Positions 1 through 8,113 of a DNA stretch of 37,820 nt are shown here, one piece after another. Under the pieces are notes generated by a model. The model saw only the letters and a list, made by a program, of their open reading frames with translations. It had not been told where the DNA came from and ran no database searches. The number at the start of each line of letters is the position of its first letter. Position 1 is the first letter of the stretch. Both the position numbers and the translations under genes were made by a program. Source of the DNA: Alphaproteobacteria bacterium (lineage in GTDB: Bacteria; Pseudomonadota; Alphaproteobacteria; Rickettsiales; Deianiraeaceae); the NCBI GenBank assembly GCA_025363115.1, contig JANYEN010000061.1:1-37820 (forward strand), read 5' to 3'.

Positions 1-152
1 GAATTTATCAACATTGCAAGACTAACCACCTGTTCAGATATTTGAATGAATTTGATTTTAGATATAATCACAGACACGAAACAGATTTTGAGCGTTCAAT
101 GTCTGTTATTTACGCTTGCGTTGGCAAAAGATTAAAATATAAAGAATGTTAG
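1..152 (+). CDS. IS1595-family (ISXO2-like) transposase, C-terminal fragment cut by window edge
   Basis: Reading frame 3 is open from the left edge to a TAG at 150-152 and gives about 49 residues. They include NHLFRYLNEFDFRYNHR followed by FERSMS and VGKRLKYKEC. This order (aromatic-rich Y-L-x-E-F-D-F-R-Y-N, then an E-R, then G-K-R-L) is the typical C-terminal end of DDE transposases of the IS1595 family (ISXO2-like domain). The upstream part lies outside the window, so integrity is unknown. Only ten bases separate its stop from the ATPase start, so the two are probably co-transcribed, which would make the ATPase a passenger gene. The family call rests on motif recall from a short fragment. 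Confidence 0.72.
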   Translation, partial: IYQHCKTNHLFRYLNEFDFRYNHRHETDFERSMSVIYACVGKRLKYKEC

Positions 153-162
153 TTATTTTTAT

Positions 163-1545
163 ATGAAATATACTGCTTTTTATTTTGAAAATTACCGAGG
201 AATAAGTAAGAAGCTAGTATTTGAATTAAAAAATGATTCACGGCTACCTCATTGTATTATAGGTAATAACGAATCTGGAAAAACAACTATTTTAAAAGGA
301 ATAGAATTGGTTGGCAAATTATGTGATGGCAACACAATACAAAATGGAGAAAGAAATGCAATTAAGCCAAAGGGTGATTATTTTTCAGGAACTGTTACAT
401 TAGGGGCTATTTTATCGGCAAACGATAACGAATTAAATGCCGCTCTAAAGAAGTCTTTAAAGCTAAATAATGATTTTACTATTAATATTGAATTTAATTA
501 TACATTCAAAAATGCTTCTTTCGTAGAACAAAAAACGATTTTATCGATTAATGATAAGACCATTACTACCAAAAAAGATGATGTTTTATCTCTGATAAAA
601 GATAAAGCACCGCAAATTATATACTATGATGATTTTAAGTTTAGCGTGCCATCAAAGGTTAGATTTTTACAAACCGGAAAAGAAGATAGTAATGATGCAT
701 TACTTATAAGTCCAAATAACAGATATTGGAAACATATATTTGATGATTTATTGAAGGGTGTCGATCAAAGTTCCAATGGATTTCAATCGGATATTGTAGA
801 TTGGCTTGCGAATCCAAATAACGATCCAAATGCTAGCGAAGGAAGATTGGAACGTATTGGAGATCATTTAGCATCAATTCTTACAAGCTGGATCAAAAAT
901 AGTAAAAGCAACATAGACGGCTTTAGAATTATTAAAAAAAGTTCTCAAAATGAGGATGAGAAAAAATTTAATGATTACCAAATTAAAATAAAATCTGGTT
1001 CAAATTTATATGATGCAAACGAAAGAAGTAAGGGTTTTCAGTGGTCTTTTTGTTTTCATATATTAACGACTATTAGAAAAAATAGACATAGTCGAGGCTT
1101 TATTTTTCTTCTTGATGAGCCAGCGAACAATTTGCATATCAATCCGCAATCAGAAATGTTGCAACATTTAAAAAATCTATGTAACAACTCAAATTTGGCA
1201 ATATATAGCACACACTCTCCAGAATTAATTTCAGATGAAAACAATTTTGAGAACATATATATTGCAAAAAACAATGCTAAAGAATTTGAAGATACGAATA
1301 TTAATATTTGCAACTTAAAACAACTAGACGACAAAGTTGATATAATTGATATTGAGCCTATATTTGTAAAATTATCCTATGCAGCAATTAAATCAATTGG
1401 TGGAGTTTCCGATAACAGTAAGACCTTATGGAGTAATATTGTAAAAAAAATTGAAGATAATAAATCAAATATAGATATAGTTTCAAAATTATCTACAATA
1501 TCAAATTTTGCACTAAATTTTCTTAATAAATTGTTCGGGTTGTGA
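163..1545 (+). CDS. AAA/ABC-type ATPase (RecF/OLD-like), likely transposon passenger
   Basis: The 460-residue protein starts MKYTAFYFENYRGI, the N-terminal strand pattern of RecF/SMC/OLD-type ATPases. Walker A is GNNESGKTT at residues 34-42. A signature-like RSKGFQWSF lies at 288-296. Walker B is FIFLLDEP at 313-320, followed by the D-loop-like ANNLH and the H-loop STHSPEL at 349-355. The middle (about 60-285) is variable. The 100 residues after the H-loop do not show the DxD of a TOPRIM nuclease, so it is not a full OLD nuclease. Such ATPases act in DNA repair or in phage and plasmid defence, often with a partner protein. Here the partners would be the upstream transposase and the downstream 59-residue gene, which overlaps its stop by four bases (GTGA). 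Exact function unknown. Confidence 0.85.
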   Translation: MKYTAFYFENYRGISKKLVFELKNDSRLPHCIIGNNESGKTTILKGIELVGKLCDGNTIQNGERNAIKPKGDYFSGTVTLGAILSANDNELNAALKKSLKLNNDFTINIEFNYTFKNASFVEQKTILSINDKTITTKKDDVLSLIKDKAPQIIYYDDFKFSVPSKVRFLQTGKEDSNDALLISPNNRYWKHIFDDLLKGVDQSSNGFQSDIVDWLANPNNDPNASEGRLERIGDHLASILTSWIKNSKSNIDGFRIIKKSSQNEDEKKFNDYQIKIKSGSNLYDANERSKGFQWSFCFHILTTIRKNRHSRGFIFLLDEPANNLHINPQSEMLQHLKNLCNNSNLAIYSTHSPELISDENNFENIYIAKNNAKEFEDTNINICNLKQLDDKVDIIDIEPIFVKLSYAAIKSIGGVSDNSKTLWSNIVKKIEDNKSNIDIVSKLSTISNFALNFLNKLFGL

Positions 1546-1721
1546 ATAAAAAACAAAACAAGCCGAAGAAACACAAAAATAGAGCAAAAGATATTAACAT
1601 TAAGGCTTCAGCTAATCAATGGAAAAAATTTAAAGAAGTTTGCAAAGAACACGAATGCGAACCACAAATAACTGATAAAGAAAAAATTACAGAAGTCGTT
1701 AAAAGTGTTGTTAAATCCTGA
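1542..1721 (+). CDS. Small basic 59-residue protein, ATPase partner, present in two copies
   Basis: A GTG at 1542 overlaps the ATPase stop (GTGA) and opens a 59-codon frame ending in TGA at 1719-1721. The N-terminus is lysine-rich (NKKQNKPKKHKNRAK) and is followed by a probable helix with NQWKKFKEVCKEHECEP. No known family was recognised. Support that it is real comes from the four-base overlap and from a second copy on the minus strand at the right window edge. Seven bases differ over 146 bp: in the coding part three changes are silent, two change a residue, and one swaps the stop codon (TGA/TAA); the seventh is downstream. It may bind nucleic acid or regulate the ATPase; this is inference from charge and position only. 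Confidence 0.7.
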   Translation: MNKKQNKPKKHKNRAKDINIKASANQWKKFKEVCKEHECEPQITDKEKITEVVKSVVKS

Positions 1722-1761
1722 GTTTATTTTGTTTTACTTTTGTTAAGTATATAATGGTGAA
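1616..1761. repeat. Inverted repeat arm A: right end of a mobile cassette
   Basis: This 146-bp stretch matches the reverse complement of 37675-37820 with seven mismatches (about 95% identity, aligned by hand). It holds the 3' half of the 59-residue gene plus 40 bp of downstream DNA, and includes the small palindrome TTAACAAAAGTTAA in arm B (one base altered here). Similarity stops abruptly at 1761/1762. This is also the point where the neighbouring methyltransferase loses its family sequence, so 1761 is probably the physical end of the element. The other limit of the repeat is not visible because arm B runs off the window. Confidence 0.9.
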
Positions 1762-2418
1762 TTTTTCTACTAAACTAACTGGAAATTGACAAGGATGATC
1801 TGTTTTTTCTATATGATTATTTTTTACATTGGGAATATCCCAAACATCTGATGGATTTTTGCCATTTGGATTGCAAGATAGCTCTCCTTTTTTATCACCC
1901 TTAAAATATTTCTTACTAGGATATTTTTGCGGTATTCTAATTGGATCAAGATTAAAAAAATAATTATCTCCCTTGGTAAACCACATAATTGTTTCGTGTC
2001 TGCCAGAAAATCTTTTAGAAGCGTGGAGTCCGTGTCCAAAATGCCAAATAATTCTATTTCTCATTTTCATTTTTAACTCATTAAATATAGGATATAATAA
2101 CAAATCTAAAGGAATTATTTCTCCGTTATCAACATAATTGCCAACCTGCCAACACATATGACCACCATCTTTTAATACTCTATGGCACTCATTAATAACT
2201 TTTTTTTGCCAATTAAAATAATTTTGTACTGAAGATTTTTTTTCATATTCTTTGCCAATATTGTATGGTGGGGAAGTGACAACCAAATTTACACAATTGT
2301 TGGGCATTTTAGCTAATAAATCCAAGCAATCTCCTTCAAAAAGAGTAATTTTGTTGCTAACATTAAAGTTTTGTTCAATTTTATACTTGTGTGCTATGGG
2401 TTTAAAAAGATTTGGCAT
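1711..2418 (-). pseudogene. DNA N6-adenine/N4-cytosine methyltransferase, C-terminus truncated by mobile cassette
   Basis: The protein carries the catalytic motif TSPPYN followed by IGKEYEKK, then an HGLHASKRFSGRHETIMWF segment and HPCQFPVSLVEKF. This is a class where motif IV precedes the target-recognition region and the SAM-binding motif I (DPFxGxGTT) comes last. The last recognisable residues are LVEKF. From 1761 leftward the frame runs into the cassette end and adds only TIIYLTKVKQNKLRI, so motif I is absent and the enzyme should be inactive. Genuine methyltransferase sequence therefore covers about 1759-2418. I chose the ATG at 2418 (MPNLFKP) because a GAAGG lies just upstream. An in-frame ATG at 2451 sits one base after the aspS stop and is the alternative. 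No partner endonuclease is adjacent, and the recognition site cannot be read off. Confidence 0.85.
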
Positions 2419-2452
2419 CACTAAGCCTTCTTTTATTTTATAATTTATCATA

Positions 2453-4237
2453 TCACCTTAACTTAATATGCAATTCACGCAGTTGTTTTTCGCTAGCCAC
2501 GTTTGGTGCATTCATAAGCAAATCCTCGGCCTTGCCAGTCATAGGGAAGGCAATAATTTCACGAATATTAACAGTGTCGGCAAGCAACATTACAATTCGG
2601 TCAATGCCAGGGGCAAAACCACCGTGCGGAGGTGCTCCAAATTTAAGTGCTTTAATCATTCCACCAAATTTTTCGTCTACAGTTTGCTTTGAATATCCCG
2701 CTATTTCAAAAGCTTTATACATAATTTCGGGGGTGTGATTACGTATGGCTCCGCTAGAAAGCTCAATCCCATTGCAGACAATATCATATTGATAAGCTTT
2801 GATTTTTAATAATTCAGCTTTGTCGGCGGTTTGCAAAATTTGTAGTCCTCCTTGAGGCATAGAAAATGGATTATGACTAAAATCAATTTTTTTACCTTCT
2901 TCGTCCCATTCAAAGTAAGGAAAATCGACTACCCAGCAAAATCTATATACATTTTTTTCATATAAATCCATCAAATTAGCTACTCTATTTCGTACCAAAC
3001 CCGCTATTTTATTAGCTTTATCTTCTTTGTCGCAACTAAAAAACACACTATCGCCATTTTTAATATTAGCTATTTTTTTTATCATTTCAAGCTCTTTATC
3101 GCTCATAAGTTTAGCAATTGGGCTTTTTGGCGTGCCATCTTTTTCAAATATAATATAAGCCAATCCTGACGCTCCGTTTTCTTTAGCAAAATCTATCATT
3201 TGGTCAAAAAAACTTCGTGTCATTTCGCTAGAATTTGGTGCTGGAATTGCTCTTACCACAGCTCCACTGGCAATATTTTTAGCAAAAATACCAAAACCAG
3301 AATTTGCAAAAGCTTCAGTTACATCGCTATTTATAAGTGGATTACGTAAATCTGGCTTATCACAGCCATATTTTAGCATAGCATCTGCATAAGTTATGCG
3401 AGGAAAGGGACTGTCAACTTGCCAATCAGAAAATTCTCTAAAAATAGTAGCCATAATTGGTTCCATGGTTTGAAATACATCTTCTTGTTCAACAAAAGAC
3501 ATTTCAATGTCTAATTGATAAAATTCTCCAGGCGATCTATCAGCCCTAGCATCTTCGTCTCTAAAACAAGGCGCTATTTGAAAATATCTATCAAAACCAG
3601 AAATCATCAATAATTGTTTAAACTGCTGAGGTGCTTGAGGCAAAGCATAAAACTTGCCTGGATGAAGCCGGCTTGGAACCAAAAAATCTCTGGCACCTTC
3701 GGGCGAGGAAGCAGTTAAAATAGGTGTTTGAAATTCAAAAAAACCCTCTTCAATCATAAGCTGACGAATGCGGTTTATAACTTTACTACGCAATAAAATA
3801 TTTTTGTGCATTTGGTCACGACGCAAATCTAAAAAACGATATTTTAATCGCAATTCTTCATTGCAAGTCAAGGTTTTATCATTTATTTGAAAAGGCAAAT
3901 TTTCGGCTAGGGATTGCACTTCTAGGCAATCAATGGCAACTTCAATTTCACCCGTTGCAATCTCTGTTTTAATTGTTTCTGCGGAACGTTTTCTAACTAC
4001 GCCTTGCACCGTTATAACAGATTCTAGGGGGATGTTATCAAGATCGTCAGTTTTTAACTTAGAATTTTGTTCATCAATTACCAATTGGGTAATTCCATAA
4101 TTATCTCTTAAATCAACAAATATAACCCCACCATGATTTCTTTTAGTATCTATCCAACCAGATAAAATAACTGATTTATTGTTATCTTTAGTTGCCAGTT
4201 GACCACAGGTGTGTGTTCGGTATTTTGATATAAGCAT
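2453..4237 (-). CDS. aspS: Aspartyl-tRNA synthetase
   Basis: Class II synthetase of 594 residues that charges tRNA with aspartate; the length is typical of bacterial AspRS. Visible parts are the N-terminal OB-fold anticodon domain ([24 protein letters not shown]), the [14 protein letters not shown] segment, motif 2 as [19 protein letters not shown], the inserted GAD domain around residues 290-420, and motif 3 as [13 protein letters not shown] near the C-terminus. Many alphaproteobacterial AspRS enzymes also charge tRNA-Asn for a GatCAB pathway; that cannot be settled here. The gene runs leftward and is followed after one to thirty-odd bases by the broken methyltransferase, which probably depended on its transcript. 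Confidence 0.97.
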   Translation of the reverse strand: MLISKYRTHTCGQLATKDNNKSVILSGWIDTKRNHGGVIFVDLRDNYGITQLVIDEQNSKLKTDDLDNIPLESVITVQGVVRKRSAETIKTEIATGEIEVAIDCLEVQSLAENLPFQINDKTLTCNEELRLKYRFLDLRRDQMHKNILLRSKVINRIRQLMIEEGFFEFQTPILTASSPEGARDFLVPSRLHPGKFYALPQAPQQFKQLLMISGFDRYFQIAPCFRDEDARADRSPGEFYQLDIEMSFVEQEDVFQTMEPIMATIFREFSDWQVDSPFPRITYADAMLKYGCDKPDLRNPLINSDVTEAFANSGFGIFAKNIASGAVVRAIPAPNSSEMTRSFFDQMIDFAKENGASGLAYIIFEKDGTPKSPIAKLMSDKELEMIKKIANIKNGDSVFFSCDKEDKANKIAGLVRNRVANLMDLYEKNVYRFCWVVDFPYFEWDEEGKKIDFSHNPFSMPQGGLQILQTADKAELLKIKAYQYDIVCNGIELSSGAIRNHTPEIMYKAFEIAGYSKQTVDEKFGGMIKALKFGAPPHGGFAPGIDRIVMLLADTVNIREIIAFPMTGKAEDLLMNAPNVASEKQLRELHIKLR

Positions 4238-4385
4238 ATTAATTGTTTCAATTTATTTAGCAAATTTCAAATATAAATAAAATATTTTGCAAGTTTTGTT
4301 TAAGTTAGAATTATGTATATTATATATGGTTGATATTAAATATAATATGTAATATTATCTCATAATAATATTAATTTTACTTACA

Positions 4386-5042
4386 ATGTTTAATAACTCT
4401 GGTAGTAAACAAAATAATACAGATAACGAAGAACATATTTATGAAGAAATTGATAATAATCAAAATCTGAAAGAAAAGTATTATAGCAAACCATTTAATA
4501 CTTTAAATTATGAGGATAATTATTATTTGAGTCCTGTGCCACTTATTCCCCCTCATCCTCCTTTTAATCATTTTCCTCAAGAAATTAAATTAGATGCGAA
4601 AACTCCTAAAAAATATTTTCAAAATATGTTTCTCCGATTGATACCCAATACCAATAAATCCAAAATAAATTCTTATCCTTTAAAACAAGCATTACAAAGA
4701 ATATATTGGGATGTAGAAGATAGGGTTAGGCAAGGCGGGGGCAGAGATATGGGGGTTTATCATAATGGCTATGTTATAAGCAATATGGGTAAGGCTTGCC
4801 GTATTTATAATGCAATCGATAAATTTTGTGTTAATGTTGACCTAAAAAATGAAAAAATTTCAATTGATAATTTTGATCTTACAAGTAAATCTGTGGTAGG
4901 AAAAACAATTTATTCTGCCTCTATTCAAGAACTTAGTGGTGGCGATAAATTACAAATCTCTCAATCACAATTAGAAAAAGTTCGTAAATTGGGTGTTGAA
5001 AAGTTAATTGAATCAAAAAAACCCGAAATAACTAGATTTTAA
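4386..5042 (+). CDS. Unknown 218-residue protein with Src/Tir-like tyrosine motif; possible secreted effector
   Basis: No family recognised. The first about 70 residues are polar and look disordered. They contain EEHIYEEID with Tyr19, which matches the EHIYxE pattern of tyrosine-phosphorylated effectors such as enteropathogenic E. coli Tir and, if phosphorylated, the Src SH2 ligand pYEEI. A proline-rich stretch, SPVPLIPPHPPF, follows at about 50-61. The second half (about 90-218) looks folded, with VEDRVRQGGGRDMGVYHNGY and a basic end KKPEITRF. There is no signal peptide, which would fit type IV secretion; virB9 is in the window. The gene is transcribed alone, divergent from aspS and convergent with folD. 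The effector role is inference from short motifs only. Confidence 0.7.
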   Translation: MFNNSGSKQNNTDNEEHIYEEIDNNQNLKEKYYSKPFNTLNYEDNYYLSPVPLIPPHPPFNHFPQEIKLDAKTPKKYFQNMFLRLIPNTNKSKINSYPLKQALQRIYWDVEDRVRQGGGRDMGVYHNGYVISNMGKACRIYNAIDKFCVNVDLKNEKISIDNFDLTSKSVVGKTIYSASIQELSGGDKLQISQSQLEKVRKLGVEKLIESKKPEITRF

Positions 5043-5060
5043 ATTATATTATTATTAAAA

Positions 5061-5966
5061 CTATTTAACAACAGACCAAATTTTAATAATGCTTTCAACA
5101 TCAATTAATATTTTGTTATTTTGTCTAGCCGCACATATAATTGTATTATAAAGCAAATATGCAATAGTCATTGGTCCCACTCCACCTGGCACCGGGGTAA
5201 TAAAACCAGCTTTTTCTTTGCATGATTCAAAATTACAATCTCCCAATATTTTATCGTTTTCTTTTGTTATTCCAATATCAATAATAACTGATTCTTGTTT
5301 AATCATATCTGCCGATATTAATCGTGGTGACCCTGCTGCAATAAAAATAACATCAGCTTGTTGAGTATGCTTAGCAATATTTTGGGTGGCTTTATGTACA
5401 ACGGTTACCGTGCAACCCAAATGCAATAACAAAATTGCCAATGGTTTGCCCACTAAATTTGACTTGCCAATAACTACCACGTTTTTAGCTACTAAATTAT
5501 CCACTGCTTTTTTACACAACATAATACTACCAGCAGGAGTACAAGGCAAGAGGCTTAAACTATCAATATCTCCAGTGGCTATTTTGCCCGCATTTATAGA
5601 AGTGAGTCCATCTACATCTTTATCGGGCTCAATAGCATTTATTATTTTTACAGTATTTAAATGAGTGGGGAGAGGCAATTGAACTAAAATCGCATGAACG
5701 TTATTATCGCTATTTAATAAATTTATTTTATCTAGCAACTGTTTTTGACTAATATCACGCTCAAATTTAATAATCTGTACGTTAATCCCTATTTTAATAG
5801 CTTCTTTATATTTTCGATTTACATAAATTAAACTAGCAGGGTTATCACCAACAATTATGGTGGCAATTGTAGGTTGAAAATTGTGCTTGGCTTTAATGTT
5901 ATTGATAGTTGCGGCTATATCTTGTTTTAATTTTAGGGCAAGTTCTGTCCCACTTATTATTTGCAT
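5061..5966 (-). CDS. folD: Methylenetetrahydrofolate dehydrogenase / methenyltetrahydrofolate cyclohydrolase
   Basis: Bifunctional cytosolic enzyme of 301 residues (family about 280-300) that interconverts 5,10-methylene- and 10-formyl-tetrahydrofolate using NADP. Seen: the active-site pair Tyr48 and Lys52 in SLIYVNRKYK, the VQLPLP loop, the DKDVDG substrate motif, the Rossmann segment VVVIGKSNLVGKPLA, and the family signature PGGVGPMT near the C-terminus. Its ATG lies three bases after the kdsD stop, so it is the last gene of the leftward group dsbB-hemD-kdsD-folD. It is convergent with the unknown gene at 4386-5042. Confidence 0.96.
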   Translation of the reverse strand: MQIISGTELALKLKQDIAATINNIKAKHNFQPTIATIIVGDNPASLIYVNRKYKEAIKIGINVQIIKFERDISQKQLLDKINLLNSDNNVHAILVQLPLPTHLNTVKIINAIEPDKDVDGLTSINAGKIATGDIDSLSLLPCTPAGSIMLCKKAVDNLVAKNVVVIGKSNLVGKPLAILLLHLGCTVTVVHKATQNIAKHTQQADVIFIAAGSPRLISADMIKQESVIIDIGITKENDKILGDCNFESCKEKAGFITPVPGGVGPMTIAYLLYNTIICAARQNNKILIDVESIIKIWSVVK

Positions 5967-5969
5967 TAA

Positions 5970-6911
5970 TTATTTGATTAAATCATAAAGTTGGGCAATT
6001 CCAACAAAGTTTTCTTGATCATCAAGCACTAAGATAGTTAAAATTTTATTTTTTGTTAATATATCTATTACATCAGTAACAAAAGTTTTATAATTAACGG
6101 TTTTAGGGTTATTAGACATCACATCTTTTGCGGTTAAATCCAATATTCCATCTTCAATATGCCTTCTTAAATCGCCATCAGATATTACTCCTAAAATTTT
6201 GCCTTGATCATTTAAAACAGTGGCTAAGCCATATTTTTTAGCAGTAATTGTTAAAATTACTTCGTGCATTCGAGTGTTTATTTTTACAATTGGCAAATCG
6301 TCTTTTTTAATTACATCTCCAATATGCGATAGGCTTTTTCCTAATAAACCACCTGGATGAAATTTGTTATAAGCATTTTTATCAAATTTTTTATAAAGCG
6401 AAAGGCAACCCGCTATAATATCTCCCAAAACCATCATAACCGTGGTAGAAGTAGTGGGGGCTGGCAAATGAGGCATTGCTTCTTGTAAGTTACCAGTAAC
6501 TAAAGCAATATCTGTATTTTCTGCTAAAAAACTATCTTTTTTGCCAACTATGCTAACAGTTTTAATTTGATTTTGTTTGGCATAAAAAACAATATCTTTT
6601 AATTCGCTAGTATCACCCGAACATGAAATTAAAATTAAAGCATCATTAGAGCCTAGCATGCCTAAATCTCCATGACTTGCTTCTGACGGATGAATAAAAA
6701 AACTTGAAGTACCCGTAGAAGACATGGTTGCCGCTATTTTTTGAGCAATATGCCCCGATTTACCTATTCCGCTAATAATTACCTTACCTTTAACATCTAA
6801 TAACATATGTATGGCTTTTACGAAGCTATCGCTTGCAATTAAATCTTTTAATGAGCCAACCCCTAAAAGTTGCTTATTTAAAATGAATTCAGCAGTTTGT
6901 ATAATATCCAT
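5970..6911 (-). CDS. kdsD: Arabinose-5-phosphate isomerase (SIS domain plus two CBS domains)
   Basis: 313 residues, full length for the KdsD/KpsF/GutQ family, which turns ribulose-5-phosphate into arabinose-5-phosphate for Kdo and lipopolysaccharide synthesis. The SIS domain (about 30-175) shows VIISGIGKSGHIAQKIA, the SSTGTSSFFIHPSEASHGDLG segment and the HPGGLLGKSL loop. Two CBS domains follow (about 200-313) with VISDGDLRRHIEDG and a VMSNNPKTV start. The paralogues KpsF and GutQ cannot be separated by sequence alone, but a single Kdo-directed copy is the simplest reading. This implies a Kdo-containing outer membrane. It sits between hemD (65 bases upstream) and folD (three bases downstream). 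Confidence 0.93.
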   Translation of the reverse strand: MDIIQTAEFILNKQLLGVGSLKDLIASDSFVKAIHMLLDVKGKVIISGIGKSGHIAQKIAATMSSTGTSSFFIHPSEASHGDLGMLGSNDALILISCSGDTSELKDIVFYAKQNQIKTVSIVGKKDSFLAENTDIALVTGNLQEAMPHLPAPTTSTTVMMVLGDIIAGCLSLYKKFDKNAYNKFHPGGLLGKSLSHIGDVIKKDDLPIVKINTRMHEVILTITAKKYGLATVLNDQGKILGVISDGDLRRHIEDGILDLTAKDVMSNNPKTVNYKTFVTDVIDILTKNKILTILVLDDQENFVGIAQLYDLIK

Positions 6912-6976
6912 CCTAATTATAATAAATTAATTTTAAAATAAATGTTTATTGTTTTAAAAGCAACAAAAATAGGTTT

Positions 6977-7507
6977 TTAGAATAAAGAATAATTTTTTAC
7001 AATATCTAAATTGATATTTAAATTATGATATGCCATTAATTCTATAAAAATTTTATAAGATCTAGCCGAATTAATGGTAACTTTAGTAATTTTGTTATTT
7101 TGCAGTAAATCGATAATTTCTTCAGATAACTTAGGCACACCATTTGCTTCATAAACAATTTTACTTATGAAGGTATTTTTTTTAGCTAAAAAATCAAGAT
7201 TATCAGTAACGTCTCTGCCTCTGAAGTAAATTATTTTAAAATTTTGCATATTTATTAAATTTTTTTTTAGCTCTGCAACGTTGTTAAATACACTAATATT
7301 ATTATGATCTAGGCATTTTGCAGTTTTTTCTCCTACCGCAAATCCTTGATTAAAATTGCATCTTGTTATCCCGTGCTGACTAGTGAAAATAGCAATATCG
7401 CAACTTTCTATATTAGCAGGTTTAAAATAAACTATATTAAGCAGTGGAAAATAAATTTGATTAAAAGTTAAAATTTCAGGTTTTAAACTTGAAGTTATCC
7501 AATGCAT
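6977..7507 (-). CDS. hemD: Uroporphyrinogen-III synthase-like protein, short
   Basis: HemD closes and rearranges hydroxymethylbilane to uroporphyrinogen III in haem synthesis. Family features seen are IFTSQHGI near residues 40-47, FAVGEKTAKCL near 55-65, the IIYFRGRDVTDNLDFL segment near 92-107, and TINSARSYKIF near 143-153. At 176 residues it is clearly shorter than the usual 220-260. The expected last helix-strand pair after the SARS-like segment is missing, and the downstream sequence in other frames does not restore it. It may be a minimal or a decaying enzyme. Its ATG shares one base with the dsbB stop (TAATG), so translation is coupled. Confidence 0.72.
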   Translation of the reverse strand: MHWITSSLKPEILTFNQIYFPLLNIVYFKPANIESCDIAIFTSQHGITRCNFNQGFAVGEKTAKCLDHNNISVFNNVAELKKNLINMQNFKIIYFRGRDVTDNLDFLAKKNTFISKIVYEANGVPKLSEEIIDLLQNNKITKVTINSARSYKIFIELMAYHNLNINLDIVKNYSLF

Positions 7508-7983
7508 TATTTTTTAAATTTTAAAAACCAATGTCGCCCAGCTATAAAAATTAAAATTAATGTACCTAATAAAGTCCAGGTGGCAAGAGAAACTCCAAAT
7601 AAAATTTGAGGCACATCGCAACTGGGTTTTAAACTTTCTACGCTCATTAATAAACTGCGGATTTTTTCGATATCTTGGTTGGAAGTGATAGCGTGATTGC
7701 AGGTTTCGGGCAAGTCAAATAATTTTTTTTCTACCCCAACTTGAAAAATAGCCAATCCCAGCATTGCTATAATATTCAGCGTGATTAAAATTTCACAAAA
7801 ATAACCTAATTTTTTATTAAACTTTTGTGAAAATATGCAAATTAGCGATAATGTAGCCAGCACAGCCGTTAAAATTCGCTGTTTAATGCATAAATCGCAA
7901 GCACTAAAAGAAAAAAAATGCTCTAGACTAAAAACTCCTGCTAATCCTAAAAGGCTAACCAATAGCATAATTTTTGCAAACAT
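7507..7983 (-). CDS. dsbB: Disulfide bond formation protein B, inner membrane
   Basis: 158-residue membrane protein with four predicted hydrophobic segments (about 2-22, 38-52, 64-83 and 125-148). The periplasmic cysteine pair CDLC is at 29-32 and the second pair is Cys95 and Cys122. This is the DsbB layout: it passes electrons from DsbA to ubiquinone and so keeps DsbA oxidised. It heads the leftward group and is divergent from fabI across a 130-base spacer. A working disulfide system fits the giant cysteine-rich exported protein at 16357-22827. Confidence 0.9.
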   Translation of the reverse strand: MFAKIMLLVSLLGLAGVFSLEHFFSFSACDLCIKQRILTAVLATLSLICIFSQKFNKKLGYFCEILITLNIIAMLGLAIFQVGVEKKLFDLPETCNHAITSNQDIEKIRSLLMSVESLKPSCDVPQILFGVSLATWTLLGTLILIFIAGRHWFLKFKK

Positions 7984-8053
7984 ATAATATCTATGAAATA
8001 AGTAATTATAAATAAGTAATTTAAGGTATATAAAAAGTCAATCTTAAAATTTG

Positions 8054-8083
8054 TTGACATTCATATAAATTGAAGTTTATAAT
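8054..8083 (+). promoter_or_regulatory. Near-perfect sigma-70 promoter of fabI
   Basis: TTGACA at 8054-8059 and TATAAT at 8078-8083 are both exact consensus hexamers, 18 bases apart. Transcription would begin near 8090, about 24 bases before the fabI ATG. It lies in the divergent spacer between dsbB and fabI. Confidence 0.75.
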
Positions 8084-8113
8084 AATTTAATTATATTAAT
8101 ATTATTTGAAAAT

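Noticed and set aside
1759-2418. The truncated methyltransferase as partner of the NgoPII-like endonuclease
   Set aside because: That endonuclease already has an overlapping C5-methyltransferase, and the truncated enzyme is of the amino-methyltransferase class and lies 27 kb away.
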